Below, one piece after another: positions 16,048 through 24,823 of a DNA stretch of 38,557 nucleotides. Within the stretch, counting starts at the first letter, position 1. The number at the start of each line of letters is the position of its first letter. The notes beneath the pieces are model-generated. The model was not told the origin of the DNA. It saw only the letters and a list, made by a program, of their open reading frames with translations, and did not search any database. The position numbers and the translations under genes are program-made. Origin of the DNA: Paratissierella sp033809995 (GTDB lineage: Bacteria > Bacillota > Clostridia > Tissierellales > Tissierellaceae); contig JAPXKQ010000017.1 of assembly GCA_033809995.1 (NCBI GenBank), positions 1 to 38,557 on the forward strand, given 5' to 3'.

Positions 16048-17121
16048 CTAATCTTCTCTTATATTAACCAACACATCACTTTGTATTGATGCTTCTTTAA
16101 ATGTACCCATATTTTCTAAAGTATAAATTGCAGCATCAATTACTTGAAATGCAAGTGGACAACCTGAACCTTCCCCAAGCCTCATCCCTAAATTTAACAT
16201 AGGCTTCAAACCTAAAACTTCCATCATAGCTTTTGCTCCTGGCTCTTCTGATAAATGAGAAGGAATTATATAATCCTTTACTAATGGATTTAATTTAATT
16301 GCACATAGCGCTGCAGCAGATGATATAAAACCATCCATTACTATAGGTTTCTTATTCTTTGCCGCTGATAGGTATAGACCACACATTCCCCCAATATCAT
16401 ATCCACCTACTTTAGATAATACATCAATTGGATCTTCTTTGTTAGGGTTATTCAATTCAATTCCTTTTAAGATTACATTTTTCTTATTTTCATATTGTTC
16501 ATCTGTAAGTCCTGCACCTTTACCACATGTTATACTTACATCTAATCCAGCTAAAATACTAAGCATCGCAGAAGATGTGGTAGTATTACCAATTCCAAGT
16601 TCACCTGTTCCAAGTATATCATAACCTTCTGAATACAAATTGTCCCCTATATTTATTCCTACCTCAATGGATTTGATAGCATCCTCATAGGACATGGCTG
16701 GTTCTTTGGTAAAATTTTTTGTACCATAAGCAATTTTTTTATTTATAACTTTTGGGTTATTCATTTCTCCATTAAGCCCAATATCTACAGTTATTATGTC
16801 TGTGTTTGTAAATTTTGCTAAAGTTGCTACTCCAGTTATCCCTCTTGCCATACTTTCTGTTAACAATCTTGTAAAGATTTGGGGAGCGGAACTAACACCT
16901 TCATCTACAACACCATTATCACTACACATAACTACTATTGCTTTTTTATGTAATTTGTTATGTGTACTACCTGTAATACCTGCCAATTTGATTGTCATCT
17001 CTTCCAACTGTCCCAAACTTCCAATTGGTTTTACTAAACCATCCCATTTGTCTTTTGTAAGCCTCATAGCCTCCAGATTGGATGGACTAATTGCTTCCAA
17101 TGTTTCCTTTAATAGTCCCAA
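16048..17121 (-). CDS. cobT: Nicotinate-nucleotide--dimethylbenzimidazole phosphoribosyltransferase
   Basis: 357 residues. It makes alpha-ribazole 5'-phosphate from a lower-ligand base and nicotinate mononucleotide. Visible family blocks are KPIGSLGQLEEM, VVMCSDNGVVDEGVSS, GTGELGIGNTTTSSA and the catalytic glutamate in LGMRLGEGSGCPLAF near residue 320. Length and order are canonical. It is the first of the tight cobT-cobU-cobS-cobC block and follows the Cys-rich protein gene. The exact base used is not readable from sequence. Confidence 0.95.
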   Translation of the reverse strand: MGLLKETLEAISPSNLEAMRLTKDKWDGLVKPIGSLGQLEEMTIKLAGITGSTHNKLHKKAIVVMCSDNGVVDEGVSSAPQIFTRLLTESMARGITGVATLAKFTNTDIITVDIGLNGEMNNPKVINKKIAYGTKNFTKEPAMSYEDAIKSIEVGINIGDNLYSEGYDILGTGELGIGNTTTSSAMLSILAGLDVSITCGKGAGLTDEQYENKKNVILKGIELNNPNKEDPIDVLSKVGGYDIGGMCGLYLSAAKNKKPIVMDGFISSAAALCAIKLNPLVKDYIIPSHLSEEPGAKAMMEVLGLKPMLNLGMRLGEGSGCPLAFQVIDAAIYTLENMGTFKEASIQSDVLVNIRED

Positions 17122-17140
17122 TTAATTACACCTCGTTTTA

Positions 17141-17410
17141 TCATTTTCTGTTGAATCTTTCATTGACCTTTTCTTCATTATACTTAGCAATTTTTTCATT
17201 AATATAATCATACCCTTTGGGTTTATGTGGTATTAAACAATTAGAACAGTCTTTAATACCATAGTTATCCTTATGATTTCCCCCACATTCTTCTAAAAAA
17301 TATAATGGGCAATAGCAAAACATACAATTATAATCCTCATCATTTTCTACCTTATGGCAAGGGAAATACATACAAGAAGTATTTTTATAATATCTAAATG
17401 AGTTCTCCAT
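17141..17410 (-). CDS. Cysteine-rich small protein associated with cobalamin genes
   Basis: 89 residues with ten cysteines: NTSCMYFPCHK, YNCMFCYCPLYFLEECGGN and IKDCSNCLIPHKPKGYDYI. This is the Cys-rich small domain (PF04071-type) often found inside B12 gene clusters. It probably binds zinc or another metal, perhaps cobalt or a cluster; its role is not established. ATG at 17410 has AAAGGA 9 bases upstream; a longer frame to 17494 runs through a hairpin region and is unlikely. It lies between cobD and cobT, so it is part of the operon. Confidence 0.82.
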   Translation of the reverse strand: MENSFRYYKNTSCMYFPCHKVENDEDYNCMFCYCPLYFLEECGGNHKDNYGIKDCSNCLIPHKPKGYDYINEKIAKYNEEKVNERFNRK

Positions 17411-17452
17411 AATTATCAGTCCTTTATTGAAGTTATTTTTGTATTTTCTTTT

Positions 17453-17556
17453 ATTATAACATAGATGCAATCCGCCAATCGGATTGCTCCACACCGTTTC
17501 AATAAATGCATAAACATAAACCCCTTAGGTTTTGTTCCTTAGTTGCATTTATTATA
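17453..17556 (-). promoter_or_regulatory. Two extended -10 sites and a hairpin inside the B12 operon
   Basis: On the minus strand TATGTTATAATAAA occurs twice (-10 at 17551-17556 and 17453-17458), each with TG upstream. Between them GCAATCCG / CGGATTGC (17467-17487) forms an 8-bp hairpin. This 176-base gap between cobD and the Cys-rich gene may give internal transcription of the cobT block independent of the B12 riboswitch. Confidence 0.4.
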
Positions 17557-17586
17557 ACATAATTTTCGCAATATTAATTAAACTGA

Positions 17587-18633
17587 TTATATCAACTCCA
17601 ATTCTTTAAAAATTTGTATTAGCTTATTGTTGTTATCTCTATCTTTAATAGCTACCCTTATATGATTTTCTAAAACCTTAAAACTAGAACACTTTCTAAT
17701 AACTATTCCCCTCTTTAAAAAGAAGTTGAATACAAATTCCTCATTCCAATTTAAGATTCTAATTAAAATATAATTGGCATGTGTCTTGTAAACTTTTATA
17801 CCATCTATTTTATTTAGCTCAGCAAATAAATAATCTCTTTCAACTTCTATATATCTTTTACTTTCCCTAATATATTCTTTATCTTGAAATATAAATTGTC
17901 CTGCTGCGTCAGCTAAAGAATTTATACTCCAAGGTAATTCTATTTTAGAAATTTCATTTACTTTTGTTTCCGATGCACAAGCATAACCTAGTCTAATTCC
18001 AGGTAAAGCAAAAAATTTTGTAGCAGCTCTTATAATTCCAACATTTTTATAATTATCGTTTTTGAAAAGTTCAATACTATCATAGTCCATTGGACAGAAT
18101 TCATAAAAAGCTTCATCCAAAAGTAGAAATGCATTTTTATTTATAATAATATTATAGATTTTAATTAATTTATCCTTTTCTATTCTTAATCCTGTAGGAT
18201 TATTTGGATTCCCTAAAATCAACAAATCATCCTTCTCTAAAATATCCTCTAAGGTATCTAAATCAATTGTATTATCTATAGTATAAGATAGATTTTTAAC
18301 TGGTCTTCCATTGGCTATAGCTCTTTTTTCATATTCTGAAAAAGAAGGTATCATAACAACTACTCTTTGAGCTAATGCAATGAAATTATTGATTACTTCA
18401 ACAACTCCATTACCTAATAATACATTTTTCTCCTCACACTTTAAATAATCCGCAACAGATTTCTTTAAACTTCTATATTTAATATCTGGATAAGCTTCTA
18501 GAGATTTAAAATTATTGATTAATACATTTTCTAAACCTTTTGGCATCCCCAATGGATTGATATTTGAACTAAAGTCTACTAACTCACCGATATAGTGTTT
18601 TTCATAAGATAACAAGTCACCGCCGTGTTCCAT
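17587..18633 (-). CDS. cobD: Threonine-phosphate decarboxylase (class I/II aminotransferase fold)
   Basis: 348 residues starting MEHGGDLLSYEKHYIGELVDFSSNINPLG, the typical opening of the Salmonella-type CobD. PLP residues are visible: LGNPNNPTG, LLDEAFYEF (Asp173), the Schiff-base Lys206 in RAATKFFALPGIRLGY with Arg214. The product (R)-1-amino-2-propanol O-2-phosphate is attached to cobyric acid by CbiB. Its ATG directly follows the cbiB stop (TAAATG) with AAGGAG upstream. Histidinol-phosphate aminotransferase is the main alternative, but context and the N-terminus favour CobD. Confidence 0.92.
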   Translation of the reverse strand: MEHGGDLLSYEKHYIGELVDFSSNINPLGMPKGLENVLINNFKSLEAYPDIKYRSLKKSVADYLKCEEKNVLLGNGVVEVINNFIALAQRVVVMIPSFSEYEKRAIANGRPVKNLSYTIDNTIDLDTLEDILEKDDLLILGNPNNPTGLRIEKDKLIKIYNIIINKNAFLLLDEAFYEFCPMDYDSIELFKNDNYKNVGIIRAATKFFALPGIRLGYACASETKVNEISKIELPWSINSLADAAGQFIFQDKEYIRESKRYIEVERDYLFAELNKIDGIKVYKTHANYILIRILNWNEEFVFNFFLKRGIVIRKCSSFKVLENHIRVAIKDRDNNNKLIQIFKELELI

Positions 18634-19566
18634 TTAACTACTCCTTCGTAAAATAAAATATAACAAAACCATAAGAAATAAACTCCTATACATTATTTCA
18701 ATGGTGTTGTATATCTGAGTTTTATTTAATTGATTTTTTTTATCTCCTATGGTAGGCTTTTCTACTAGCATTCCATGATAATAGTTACTCCCTCCTAATT
18801 GTATTCCCAGTAGTCCAGCTACCGAACTTTCAGGATATCCACTATTTGGGCTTTTGTGATTTCTCCTATCTCTAATCATAATCCTAAATCCTTCTTTAGC
18901 GTTAAATTTCCCTAAAGAACTAATATTCATAAGAATAGCTGTAAGCCTTGCAGGAATAAGATTGAAAAGATCATCTACCTTAGCTGGAAAAAACCCTAAG
19001 TCAATATATTTATCATTCAAATACCCTAACATAGAGTCCATCGTATTAACAAATTTATATGCTAAACCACCTGGTATTCCCAATAGCATAATATAAAAAA
19101 GTGGTGCTATTACACCATCTGAGGTGTTTTCTGCTACTGTTTCAATTGTGGCCTTTATTATTTCTTCCTCATTTAAGTTCTTTGTATCTCTGCCTACTAT
19201 ATAGGAAAGCCTATTTCTTCCTTCTTCAATTCCCTTATCAAGTGCATTTGAAACCTTGATTGCTTCATCACTTAAACATCTGGCTGCAATACATGTATAG
19301 ATTAAGTAAGTACTGATGATATTATAAAGTAATTTATTGTCCTTCACCATATTAAGTAATAGCAATGGTATTAAAAATGCTAAAGAAATGTTTATCACTA
19401 CAACAAAAAATCCAGCTATTTTAAGATGCTTTTTCGATTTAAAATGCCTTCTAATTAACTTTTCTTCCATGTTTATGATATTGCCCATTAGCTTTACTGG
19501 GTGAGGAAAACTATATGGATCACCAATTATTAGGTCCAATAATACAGCTAAAAATATATTAAGCAT
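18634..19566 (-). CDS. cbiB: Adenosylcobinamide-phosphate synthase
   Basis: 310 residues, multi-pass membrane protein. DLIIGDPYSFPHPVKLMG at the N-terminus, ETVAENTSDGVIAPLFY, VNTMDSMLGYLNDKYIDLGFFPAKVDDLFNLIPARLTA and HKSPNSGYPESSVAGLLGIQLGG are the CbiB hallmarks. It joins cobyric acid and aminopropanol phosphate. ATG at 19566 (GGGAG 6 bases upstream) overlaps the end of cobQ by 8 bases. Eleven further upstream codons lie inside cobQ and are unlikely to be used. Confidence 0.94.
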   Translation of the reverse strand: MLNIFLAVLLDLIIGDPYSFPHPVKLMGNIINMEEKLIRRHFKSKKHLKIAGFFVVVINISLAFLIPLLLLNMVKDNKLLYNIISTYLIYTCIAARCLSDEAIKVSNALDKGIEEGRNRLSYIVGRDTKNLNEEEIIKATIETVAENTSDGVIAPLFYIMLLGIPGGLAYKFVNTMDSMLGYLNDKYIDLGFFPAKVDDLFNLIPARLTAILMNISSLGKFNAKEGFRIMIRDRRNHKSPNSGYPESSVAGLLGIQLGGSNYYHGMLVEKPTIGDKKNQLNKTQIYNTIEIMYRSLFLMVLLYFILRRSS

Positions 19567-20407
19567 TTTTAACTCCCATAATATTATAAATATAATCAAT
19601 ATCCATATTTTCTCTTATGGTTTTTGATAGCTTCTTAAGCTCAAACTCTATCTCCTTTCTGGATTGTACTTCATTGTTACATCTTTTGTCGTAATCCATT
19701 AATGAGTCCTCATCAACTAATTCTAACTCTATATATGGGATAACCCCTATTACTGGAATATTTAAGAGGTCCTCTATCATCTTGATACCTGATTCTAAAA
19801 GAGTTTTATCTCCTCTAAATTTGTTGATAATTAAGCCTTTAATTCTTTCTCTTTCTTCGGGCTCTAATAGCATCACTGTTCCATATAGTGCTGCAAATGC
19901 TCCACCCCTATCTATATCAGTAACAAGTAATACAGGAGCATCTGCAATTTTAGCCATGCCCATATTAACAATATCATTTTCTTTTAAGTTTATTTCAGCT
20001 GGACTTCCTGCACCTTCTATTACCACGATATCACTTTTAGATTCAAAATCTTTGTATTTCTGCTCAATCATATCTCTGAGACTATTTCTACGACTAAAGT
20101 ACTCTCTTGCAGCCATAGTAGTAATCTCATCACCGTTTAATACAACCATAGAACCATTATCAGAATTTGGTATAAGTAATATAGGATTCATATCCGTATG
20201 TGGCTCTAACCCCGCAGCCATTGCTTGCAAAGCCTGTGCTGTACTCATTTTTTTACCCTCACTTGTCAAATAAAACTTACTGCTCATATTTTGAGATTTA
20301 AAAGGAAAAACATTATAACCGTCCTCTTTAAATATCCTACACAAGCCAGTACACATAAGACTTTTTCCTGCAGATGATGTTGTTCCTTGAATCATAATAT
20401 TTGACAT
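19559..20407 (-). CDS. cobQ: Cobyric acid synthase lacking its glutamine amidotransferase domain
   Basis: 282 residues; full-length CobQ/CbiP is about 490-510. Residues 1-238 are a complete N-terminal synthetase domain: MIQGTTSSAGKS (P-loop), PFKSQNM, DMNPILLIPNSD, VIEGAGSPAEINLKENDIVNMGMA, TDIDRGGAFA, INKFRGD and DEDSL. The sequence then jumps to a tail, RKEIEFELKKLSKTIRENMDIDYIYNIMG, that resembles the extreme C-terminus of CobQ. The GATase domain between them, with its catalytic Cys and His, is absent, with no stop or frameshift. It could use free ammonia or a separate glutaminase, or be a non-functional remnant. First gene after the B12 riboswitch. Confidence 0.82.
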   Translation of the reverse strand: MSNIMIQGTTSSAGKSLMCTGLCRIFKEDGYNVFPFKSQNMSSKFYLTSEGKKMSTAQALQAMAAGLEPHTDMNPILLIPNSDNGSMVVLNGDEITTMAAREYFSRRNSLRDMIEQKYKDFESKSDIVVIEGAGSPAEINLKENDIVNMGMAKIADAPVLLVTDIDRGGAFAALYGTVMLLEPEERERIKGLIINKFRGDKTLLESGIKMIEDLLNIPVIGVIPYIELELVDEDSLMDYDKRCNNEVQSRKEIEFELKKLSKTIRENMDIDYIYNIMGVKNA

Positions 20408-20430
20408 CTTTTTCCCTCCTTTCTAAATGA

Positions 20431-20458
20431 AAAACTCCCTGTCCTTGGACAGAGAGTT
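20431..20458 (-). terminator. Terminator in the cobalamin riboswitch expression platform
   Basis: AACTCTCTGTCC / GGACAGGGAGTT with a short AAGG loop, followed by a T-run, between the riboswitch and the cobQ start. Formation with bound cobalamin would stop the operon early. Confidence 0.85.
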
Positions 20459-20519
20459 ACTTTTCTACTAATTTATCAATTATAAAATAATGACTCCCCT
20501 TCCCACCGAAGGATGCATA

Positions 20520-20680
20520 AATCTTATAGGCAGGTCTCCTGGCTCATGAGTCTTCCTATTCTCAGCACCTTCCCAGGAATTCCCAGTGGTCTTATCTGAT
20601 TTCGTCATCATTTACAGTAGCGGGGGCTGCATGGGATTTTAACCCATTTCCCTTTTAATCAATGAACCTAAATTTTATAT
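20520..20680 (-). promoter_or_regulatory. Cobalamin (B12) riboswitch
   Basis: Minus-strand landmarks appear in order: GGTTCATTG, AAAAGGGAA, GGGTTAAAATCCCATGCAGC, CCCCCGCTACTGTAA, GATAAGACCACTG, GGAAGG and the B12 box GAGCCAGGAGACCTGCC. This is the standard adenosylcobalamin/cobalamin aptamer. It precedes cobQ and should repress the downstream operon when B12 is plentiful. Confidence 0.97.
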
Positions 20681-20741
20681 TAAGTTATGTTATTAATGCT
20701 AACACAAAAAATATAAACATTCAACTAAAATATAATTTTAA

Positions 20742-20769
20742 AAATAAGGTCCACATAAGGACCTTATTT
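20742..20769 (-). terminator. Terminator of the superoxide dismutase gene
   Basis: AAATAAGGTCC / GGACCTTATTT around TTATGT, followed by TTTAAAATT, just after the stop codon on the minus strand. Confidence 0.88.
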
Positions 20770-20772
20770 CAA

Positions 20773-21372
20773 TTATTTATTTAAATTTTCTTCAACCTTT
20801 TTCCAATCAACTACATTCCAAAATGCATCTATATAATCTGCTCTTTTATTTTGATATTTTAGATAATAAGCATGCTCCCAAACATCTATTCCTAGTAATG
20901 GTTTTTTACCTTCGGAAATTGGGTTGTCTTGATTAGCTGTAGAAACAACTGCAAGTTTATCTCCATCCAATACTAACCATGCCCAACCGCTACCAAATCT
21001 ACTTAAAGCAGCCTTTTTAAAATCTTCCTTAAATTTTTCGAATCCACCTAAATCCTCGTCTATCTTCCTTGCTAATTCGCCTTCTGGTCTTCCTCCACCA
21101 TTTGGTGACATTAATTCCCAAAACAGACTATGATTGTAGTGTCCACCACCGTTGTTTCTTACAGCTGTTCTTATAGCCTCGGGAACTTCATTAAGGGATT
21201 TTAACAATTCTTCAACACTTAATTCATTTAATTTTTCCTGCCCTTCTAATGCTTTATTTACATTATCAATATATGCTTGATGATGCTTAGTATGATGTAT
21301 CTCCATAGTTCTCGCATCAATATGTGGTTCTAAAGCATCATAAGAATAATTTAACTCTGGTAATTTAAACAT
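20773..21372 (-). CDS. sodA: Superoxide dismutase, Mn-type
   Basis: 199 residues of the Fe/Mn superoxide dismutase family. Metal ligands are His26 (MEIHHTKHH), His81 (NHSLFWE), Asp163 and His167 (DVWEHAYYLKYQN). The outer-sphere glutamine in TANQDNP (Gln148) and the NNGGGHYNH glycines favour manganese, though cambialistic use is possible. No signal peptide, so cytoplasmic. AAAGGAGAG lies 7 bases before the ATG. A Fur/PerR-like palindrome at 21441-21455 suggests metal- or oxidant-dependent control. Confidence 0.95.
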   Translation of the reverse strand: MFKLPELNYSYDALEPHIDARTMEIHHTKHHQAYIDNVNKALEGQEKLNELSVEELLKSLNEVPEAIRTAVRNNGGGHYNHSLFWELMSPNGGGRPEGELARKIDEDLGGFEKFKEDFKKAALSRFGSGWAWLVLDGDKLAVVSTANQDNPISEGKKPLLGIDVWEHAYYLKYQNKRADYIDAFWNVVDWKKVEENLNK

Positions 21373-21440
21373 ACAATCTCTCCTTTAATCTATATCAATT
21401 TTAACTTATTAACTATTATATATATTCCCATATTTCTAAA

Positions 21441-21455
21441 TGATAAACATTATCA
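21441..21455. promoter_or_regulatory. Fur-family operator-like palindrome upstream of sodA
   Basis: Minus strand TGATAATGTTTATCA matches the 7-1-7 Fur box (TGATAATNATTATCA) at 13 of its 14 defined bases. It lies about 70 bases before the sodA start, next to an AT-rich promoter region with TATAAT. Confidence 0.5.
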
Positions 21456-21480
21456 CTTAGAAAAAGTGGATTAAAGTTAT

Positions 21481-21521
21481 GAGATTTCTCCATTACGCTA
21501 TGCTTCAGTCGAAATGACAAA
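21481..21521. repeat. Dispersed intergenic repeat (short copy)
   Basis: GAGATTTCTCCATTACGC then CTTCAGTCGAAATGAC is a short variant of the repeat at 11380-11410. Confidence 0.55.
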
Positions 21522-21530
21522 AGTATTAAA

Positions 21531-21556
21531 AAACTGCCCCATTTCTGGAACAGTTT
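21531..21556 (-). terminator. Terminator of the HD-domain gene
   Basis: AAACTG(TT)CC / GG(GG)CAGTTT on the minus strand followed by TTTTAATA, 6 bases after the stop at 21562. Confidence 0.75.
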
Positions 21557-21561
21557 AACAT

Positions 21562-22134
21562 TTATACATTACCTTGTAATCCTATTTCTTCAGCTACCTT
21601 TCTCATACCTTTAATTGTTTCGGAGATAACTTCATTTAATTCCATCCCTAACATATCTGCACCTTTTTGAATGATGTCTCTATCAACACCTGCAGCAAAA
21701 GATTTTTGTCCCCATTTTTTCTTAACGGACTTAGTTTCCATATCCAGTATTGATTTGCTAGGACGCATTAGAGCTGTAGCAGTTACAAGACCTGTTAGTT
21801 CATCAATGGTATATAGGACCTTTTCCATTCTTTCAATAGGTTCAACGTCTGTGCAAATCCCCCATCCATGGCTGATTACAGCTCTAATATAATCTTCTGG
21901 CCAATTTTCTTCTTCTAAGATTTGTTTGGTCATTTTACAATGTTGTTCAGGATACTTTTCATAATCTAAATCATGAATAAGACCAATGATTTTCCACTTT
22001 TCTACATCTTCTTCGCCCAGAAGTTCAGCAAAGTGGCCCATTACGGCCTCTACTGATAGAGCATGTTTAATTAAACTATCACTTTGATTATACTTTGTAA
22101 GTAATTCGTATGCTTCTTCCCTAGTTGGAGTCAT
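21562..22134 (-). CDS. HD-domain (HDIG-type) hydrolase
   Basis: 190 residues. KHALSVEAVMGHFAELLGE supplies the first histidine, GLIHDLDYEKYPEQH the HD pair, and AVISHGWG a further histidine, forming a phosphohydrolase metal site. The C-terminal half (DELTGLVTATALMRPSKS) matches the small HDIG proteins common in clostridia. The substrate is unknown; nucleotides or dinucleotides are possible. ATG at 22134 with GAGGGATG upstream is chosen over a longer frame from 22176. It follows mprF by 59 bases on the same strand. Confidence 0.85.
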   Translation of the reverse strand: MTPTREEAYELLTKYNQSDSLIKHALSVEAVMGHFAELLGEEDVEKWKIIGLIHDLDYEKYPEQHCKMTKQILEEENWPEDYIRAVISHGWGICTDVEPIERMEKVLYTIDELTGLVTATALMRPSKSILDMETKSVKKKWGQKSFAAGVDRDIIQKGADMLGMELNEVISETIKGMRKVAEEIGLQGNV

Positions 22135-22192
22135 TATACATCCCTCTTTCGTATAAATATTATTACTATTATACATTAATCCTTTCCCATTG

Positions 22193-24763
22193 TCACTTCT
22201 TAGAATGGATAAGCATAGTCGCTTCTATTATTGAAGATGGAAGTAGGGTTATATCGTCATAAGCAAGATATCTACTCTCCCAAATAGGGCTAAATTTTTC
22301 TTTATATGATCTCAAGCCCCCAAAGCTATATACCTCTTTACCATATTTAAAAACTAAATGTGCCATTCTTTCTCTAAAATGAGCATTTTGTGTAACTCCT
22401 ACATTTGATAATGGAGCCATACCTAAATTTAACAGTTTGTAATTTTGTTCCTGTAAATAAAGTATTAAATTTAGTATCAAAAATGTCATAGTGTTTTTCG
22501 GTACATCATTTTTAAATCTCATCAAATCGAGACTGTATGTTTTATTATCATACTTTGGCATTAATGATGCAAAGGCTATAACTTCGTTGGTTTCTTCTTT
22601 TCGAACCAATCCAATAGGTGATTGTTCTAAATAAAATCGATTCATAAATCCTAGAGAAAATCCCATCTCATTTCTTCCCTTTAACCACTCATTTGATATT
22701 GACGATAGTTCATCGTACAGATTATCATTTAAGTCTTTTCCTTCAATCATTTGAAAATAATAACCGTCACGTTTAAATCTGCTTAAAACATTTCTAAAAT
22801 CCCTACTTTTTGAACTCTTTATATCAAATTCTTCTAAATCCACCAAAGCCATTTCACCTAATTTAAAGAAATAGTATCCATGTTCATGATATAATGGTAG
22901 GTGTCTTTCTCCGACTTCATAAAATACCGATTTATATCCATATTCATCTATAAAATCATGGAATTCATCTATTGCTTCCCCAAAATACTTTTCATTTCCT
23001 ATTGGGTCACCTAGAACTATAATTACATTGTGGCTTTTTTCAAATGCAATAAGTACCTTCTGAGATTTTGCCCAATATAGATGTTTATCCTTAAGGTATA
23101 GCAAATGGGATAGATAGCTCCCGGTATTTTCACTTAAAAATTTATTTAACCTATCTACATCTATCTCTTCATATCTTTTATCATTTATTATTCTTTCTTT
23201 GGTCAATTCTCCGATTATTATATACAATATAAATGATCCATAGGTAAATATTCCACTAGGTCTAAATTTAATAAAACCTTTTGAGAATATTGTTTTAAAA
23301 TTATAAAATCTTAAAAAGTCTAATAAAATTACATGAGACAATCTCATATATATAATAACACCAATTAAAGCTACTAAGGCTGAGATTGAAGTCCAAAACC
23401 AATCAAAAGGTAAACTTTTTCGATAAAAGCTATCTTTTGATAGTCTTAATAAAATCAAAACTGTTGTAAGAAAAATTGCTTCCTCATAGTCGAAACCCTT
23501 AATAAATGTAAATATAGCACCTAATAATAATAGCCACCAGGTAATTTTATACGCACGCTTTACTTTCATATTTATTTCCCGGGATATAGTGACTAATAAT
23601 ACCCCAATTGATATGGACAATTGGTGTGACCATTGGAGTATAGGAAATGACAATAACTTTGCTGCAAATTTAATCCTTTCAGCAATCCCTGGTACAAGAG
23701 CTGAAAATAAAAGTACAAGCCCACTTATAAATACTAAAATACTTAATAAAAAATTTGTAAGTCCAGATGTTCTAGCTATAAATCCTTTTAATTTCTCTAC
23801 ATCAAATATTTTAATAGCTGTTTCTTTGCTTATGCGTTGTGCAACCAATGTAAATATGATACTTAAAACCAATGGTATTATATAATAAAATACCCTATAT
23901 AAAATCAAAGAAGCTAATATATTTTCAGTCCCTATACCATAATATTGGAGCCCTACAAGCACAATAAAATCAAAAGAGCCTACTCCTCCAGGCAACATAC
24001 TTACAATACCTGCTATTGAACCTAAAGTGAATACCACTAAAGCAACTAATGGGTTAATATTTGCATAGAATTGTTTTACTATTAATAGAAATAAAGTAAA
24101 TGCAATTCCCCATTCTATAATAGATGCAAATAATAAATTTATCTTTAATGCAAATCTTTTAACGGTAAATAATTCTTTATCAGTCTTCTTAAATTTATAA
24201 AATATAATATCGATAAAAAAATAAAGGATTAAATATATAATAAATCCAAGAAGAATTAGAAATAAAAAACTATATTTATCAACTAAAGGTTTTGTATATT
24301 TATATAGGATTAATGACAAAACAGAAAAGATTGATAGTCCTACTGCAGTTGCAGGTACTAAAAATAGATTGTAATCTATTACATCCGCATTATTATCATC
24401 CTTTTTAAAAAATACTGTCCTTATGGATGCACCTGTTAGTCCACCTAATCCAGATACATTGTTTATAGCGCTAGCTATAAATGCTACATTAAAAATTGTA
24501 ATAGGTTTTATATCAAGATTTAAAAATTTAATTATTAAAAAGTCATATACTGTTATTGATGCTACTCCCAAGATACCTAAGCATATTAAAAGTATAATAG
24601 TAACTATTGGAAAGCTTCTTATAAGCATAGTAGTTTGTACAAAATCTATGGATTCAACTTCCTCTTTTATACTAAATACTATAAATATAATCATTGCTAT
24701 AACAAATAAAATCTTTAAAATTGACATTCCATGTTTTTTTAAAATTTCTTTAAAAATTCTCAT
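22193..24763 (-). CDS. mprF: Bifunctional phosphatidylglycerol lysyltransferase / flippase
   Basis: 856 residues. An N-terminal block of about 14 membrane helices (residues about 15-530) starts with the flippase domain: SAINNVSGLGGLTGASIRTVFFKK and SIAGIVSMLPGGVGSFDFIVLVGL. A C-terminal cytoplasmic DUF2156/GNAT-like domain follows (about 540-856: VIIVLGDPIGNEKYFGEAIDEF, KSVFYEVGERHLPLYHEHGYYFFKLGE, LNLGMAPLSNVG, YKEKFSPIWESRYLAY). It transfers an amino acid from aminoacyl-tRNA to phosphatidylglycerol and flips the product, lowering surface charge. The amino acid (lysine or alanine) cannot be told by eye. Confidence 0.95.
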   Translation of the reverse strand: MRIFKEILKKHGMSILKILFVIAMIIFIVFSIKEEVESIDFVQTTMLIRSFPIVTIILLICLGILGVASITVYDFLIIKFLNLDIKPITIFNVAFIASAINNVSGLGGLTGASIRTVFFKKDDNNADVIDYNLFLVPATAVGLSIFSVLSLILYKYTKPLVDKYSFLFLILLGFIIYLILYFFIDIIFYKFKKTDKELFTVKRFALKINLLFASIIEWGIAFTLFLLIVKQFYANINPLVALVVFTLGSIAGIVSMLPGGVGSFDFIVLVGLQYYGIGTENILASLILYRVFYYIIPLVLSIIFTLVAQRISKETAIKIFDVEKLKGFIARTSGLTNFLLSILVFISGLVLLFSALVPGIAERIKFAAKLLSFPILQWSHQLSISIGVLLVTISREINMKVKRAYKITWWLLLLGAIFTFIKGFDYEEAIFLTTVLILLRLSKDSFYRKSLPFDWFWTSISALVALIGVIIYMRLSHVILLDFLRFYNFKTIFSKGFIKFRPSGIFTYGSFILYIIIGELTKERIINDKRYEEIDVDRLNKFLSENTGSYLSHLLYLKDKHLYWAKSQKVLIAFEKSHNVIIVLGDPIGNEKYFGEAIDEFHDFIDEYGYKSVFYEVGERHLPLYHEHGYYFFKLGEMALVDLEEFDIKSSKSRDFRNVLSRFKRDGYYFQMIEGKDLNDNLYDELSSISNEWLKGRNEMGFSLGFMNRFYLEQSPIGLVRKEETNEVIAFASLMPKYDNKTYSLDLMRFKNDVPKNTMTFLILNLILYLQEQNYKLLNLGMAPLSNVGVTQNAHFRERMAHLVFKYGKEVYSFGGLRSYKEKFSPIWESRYLAYDDITLLPSSIIEATMLIHSKK

Positions 24764-24823
24764 ATTTCCTCCAGATATTAGGGATTTTTAAATTATAGCA
24801 CAAGTTTTTTTATTTGGAAATAC

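Noticed and set aside
17467..17487. Riboswitch upstream of the Cys-rich gene
   Set aside because: Only a simple hairpin is seen; no conserved aptamer motif around it.
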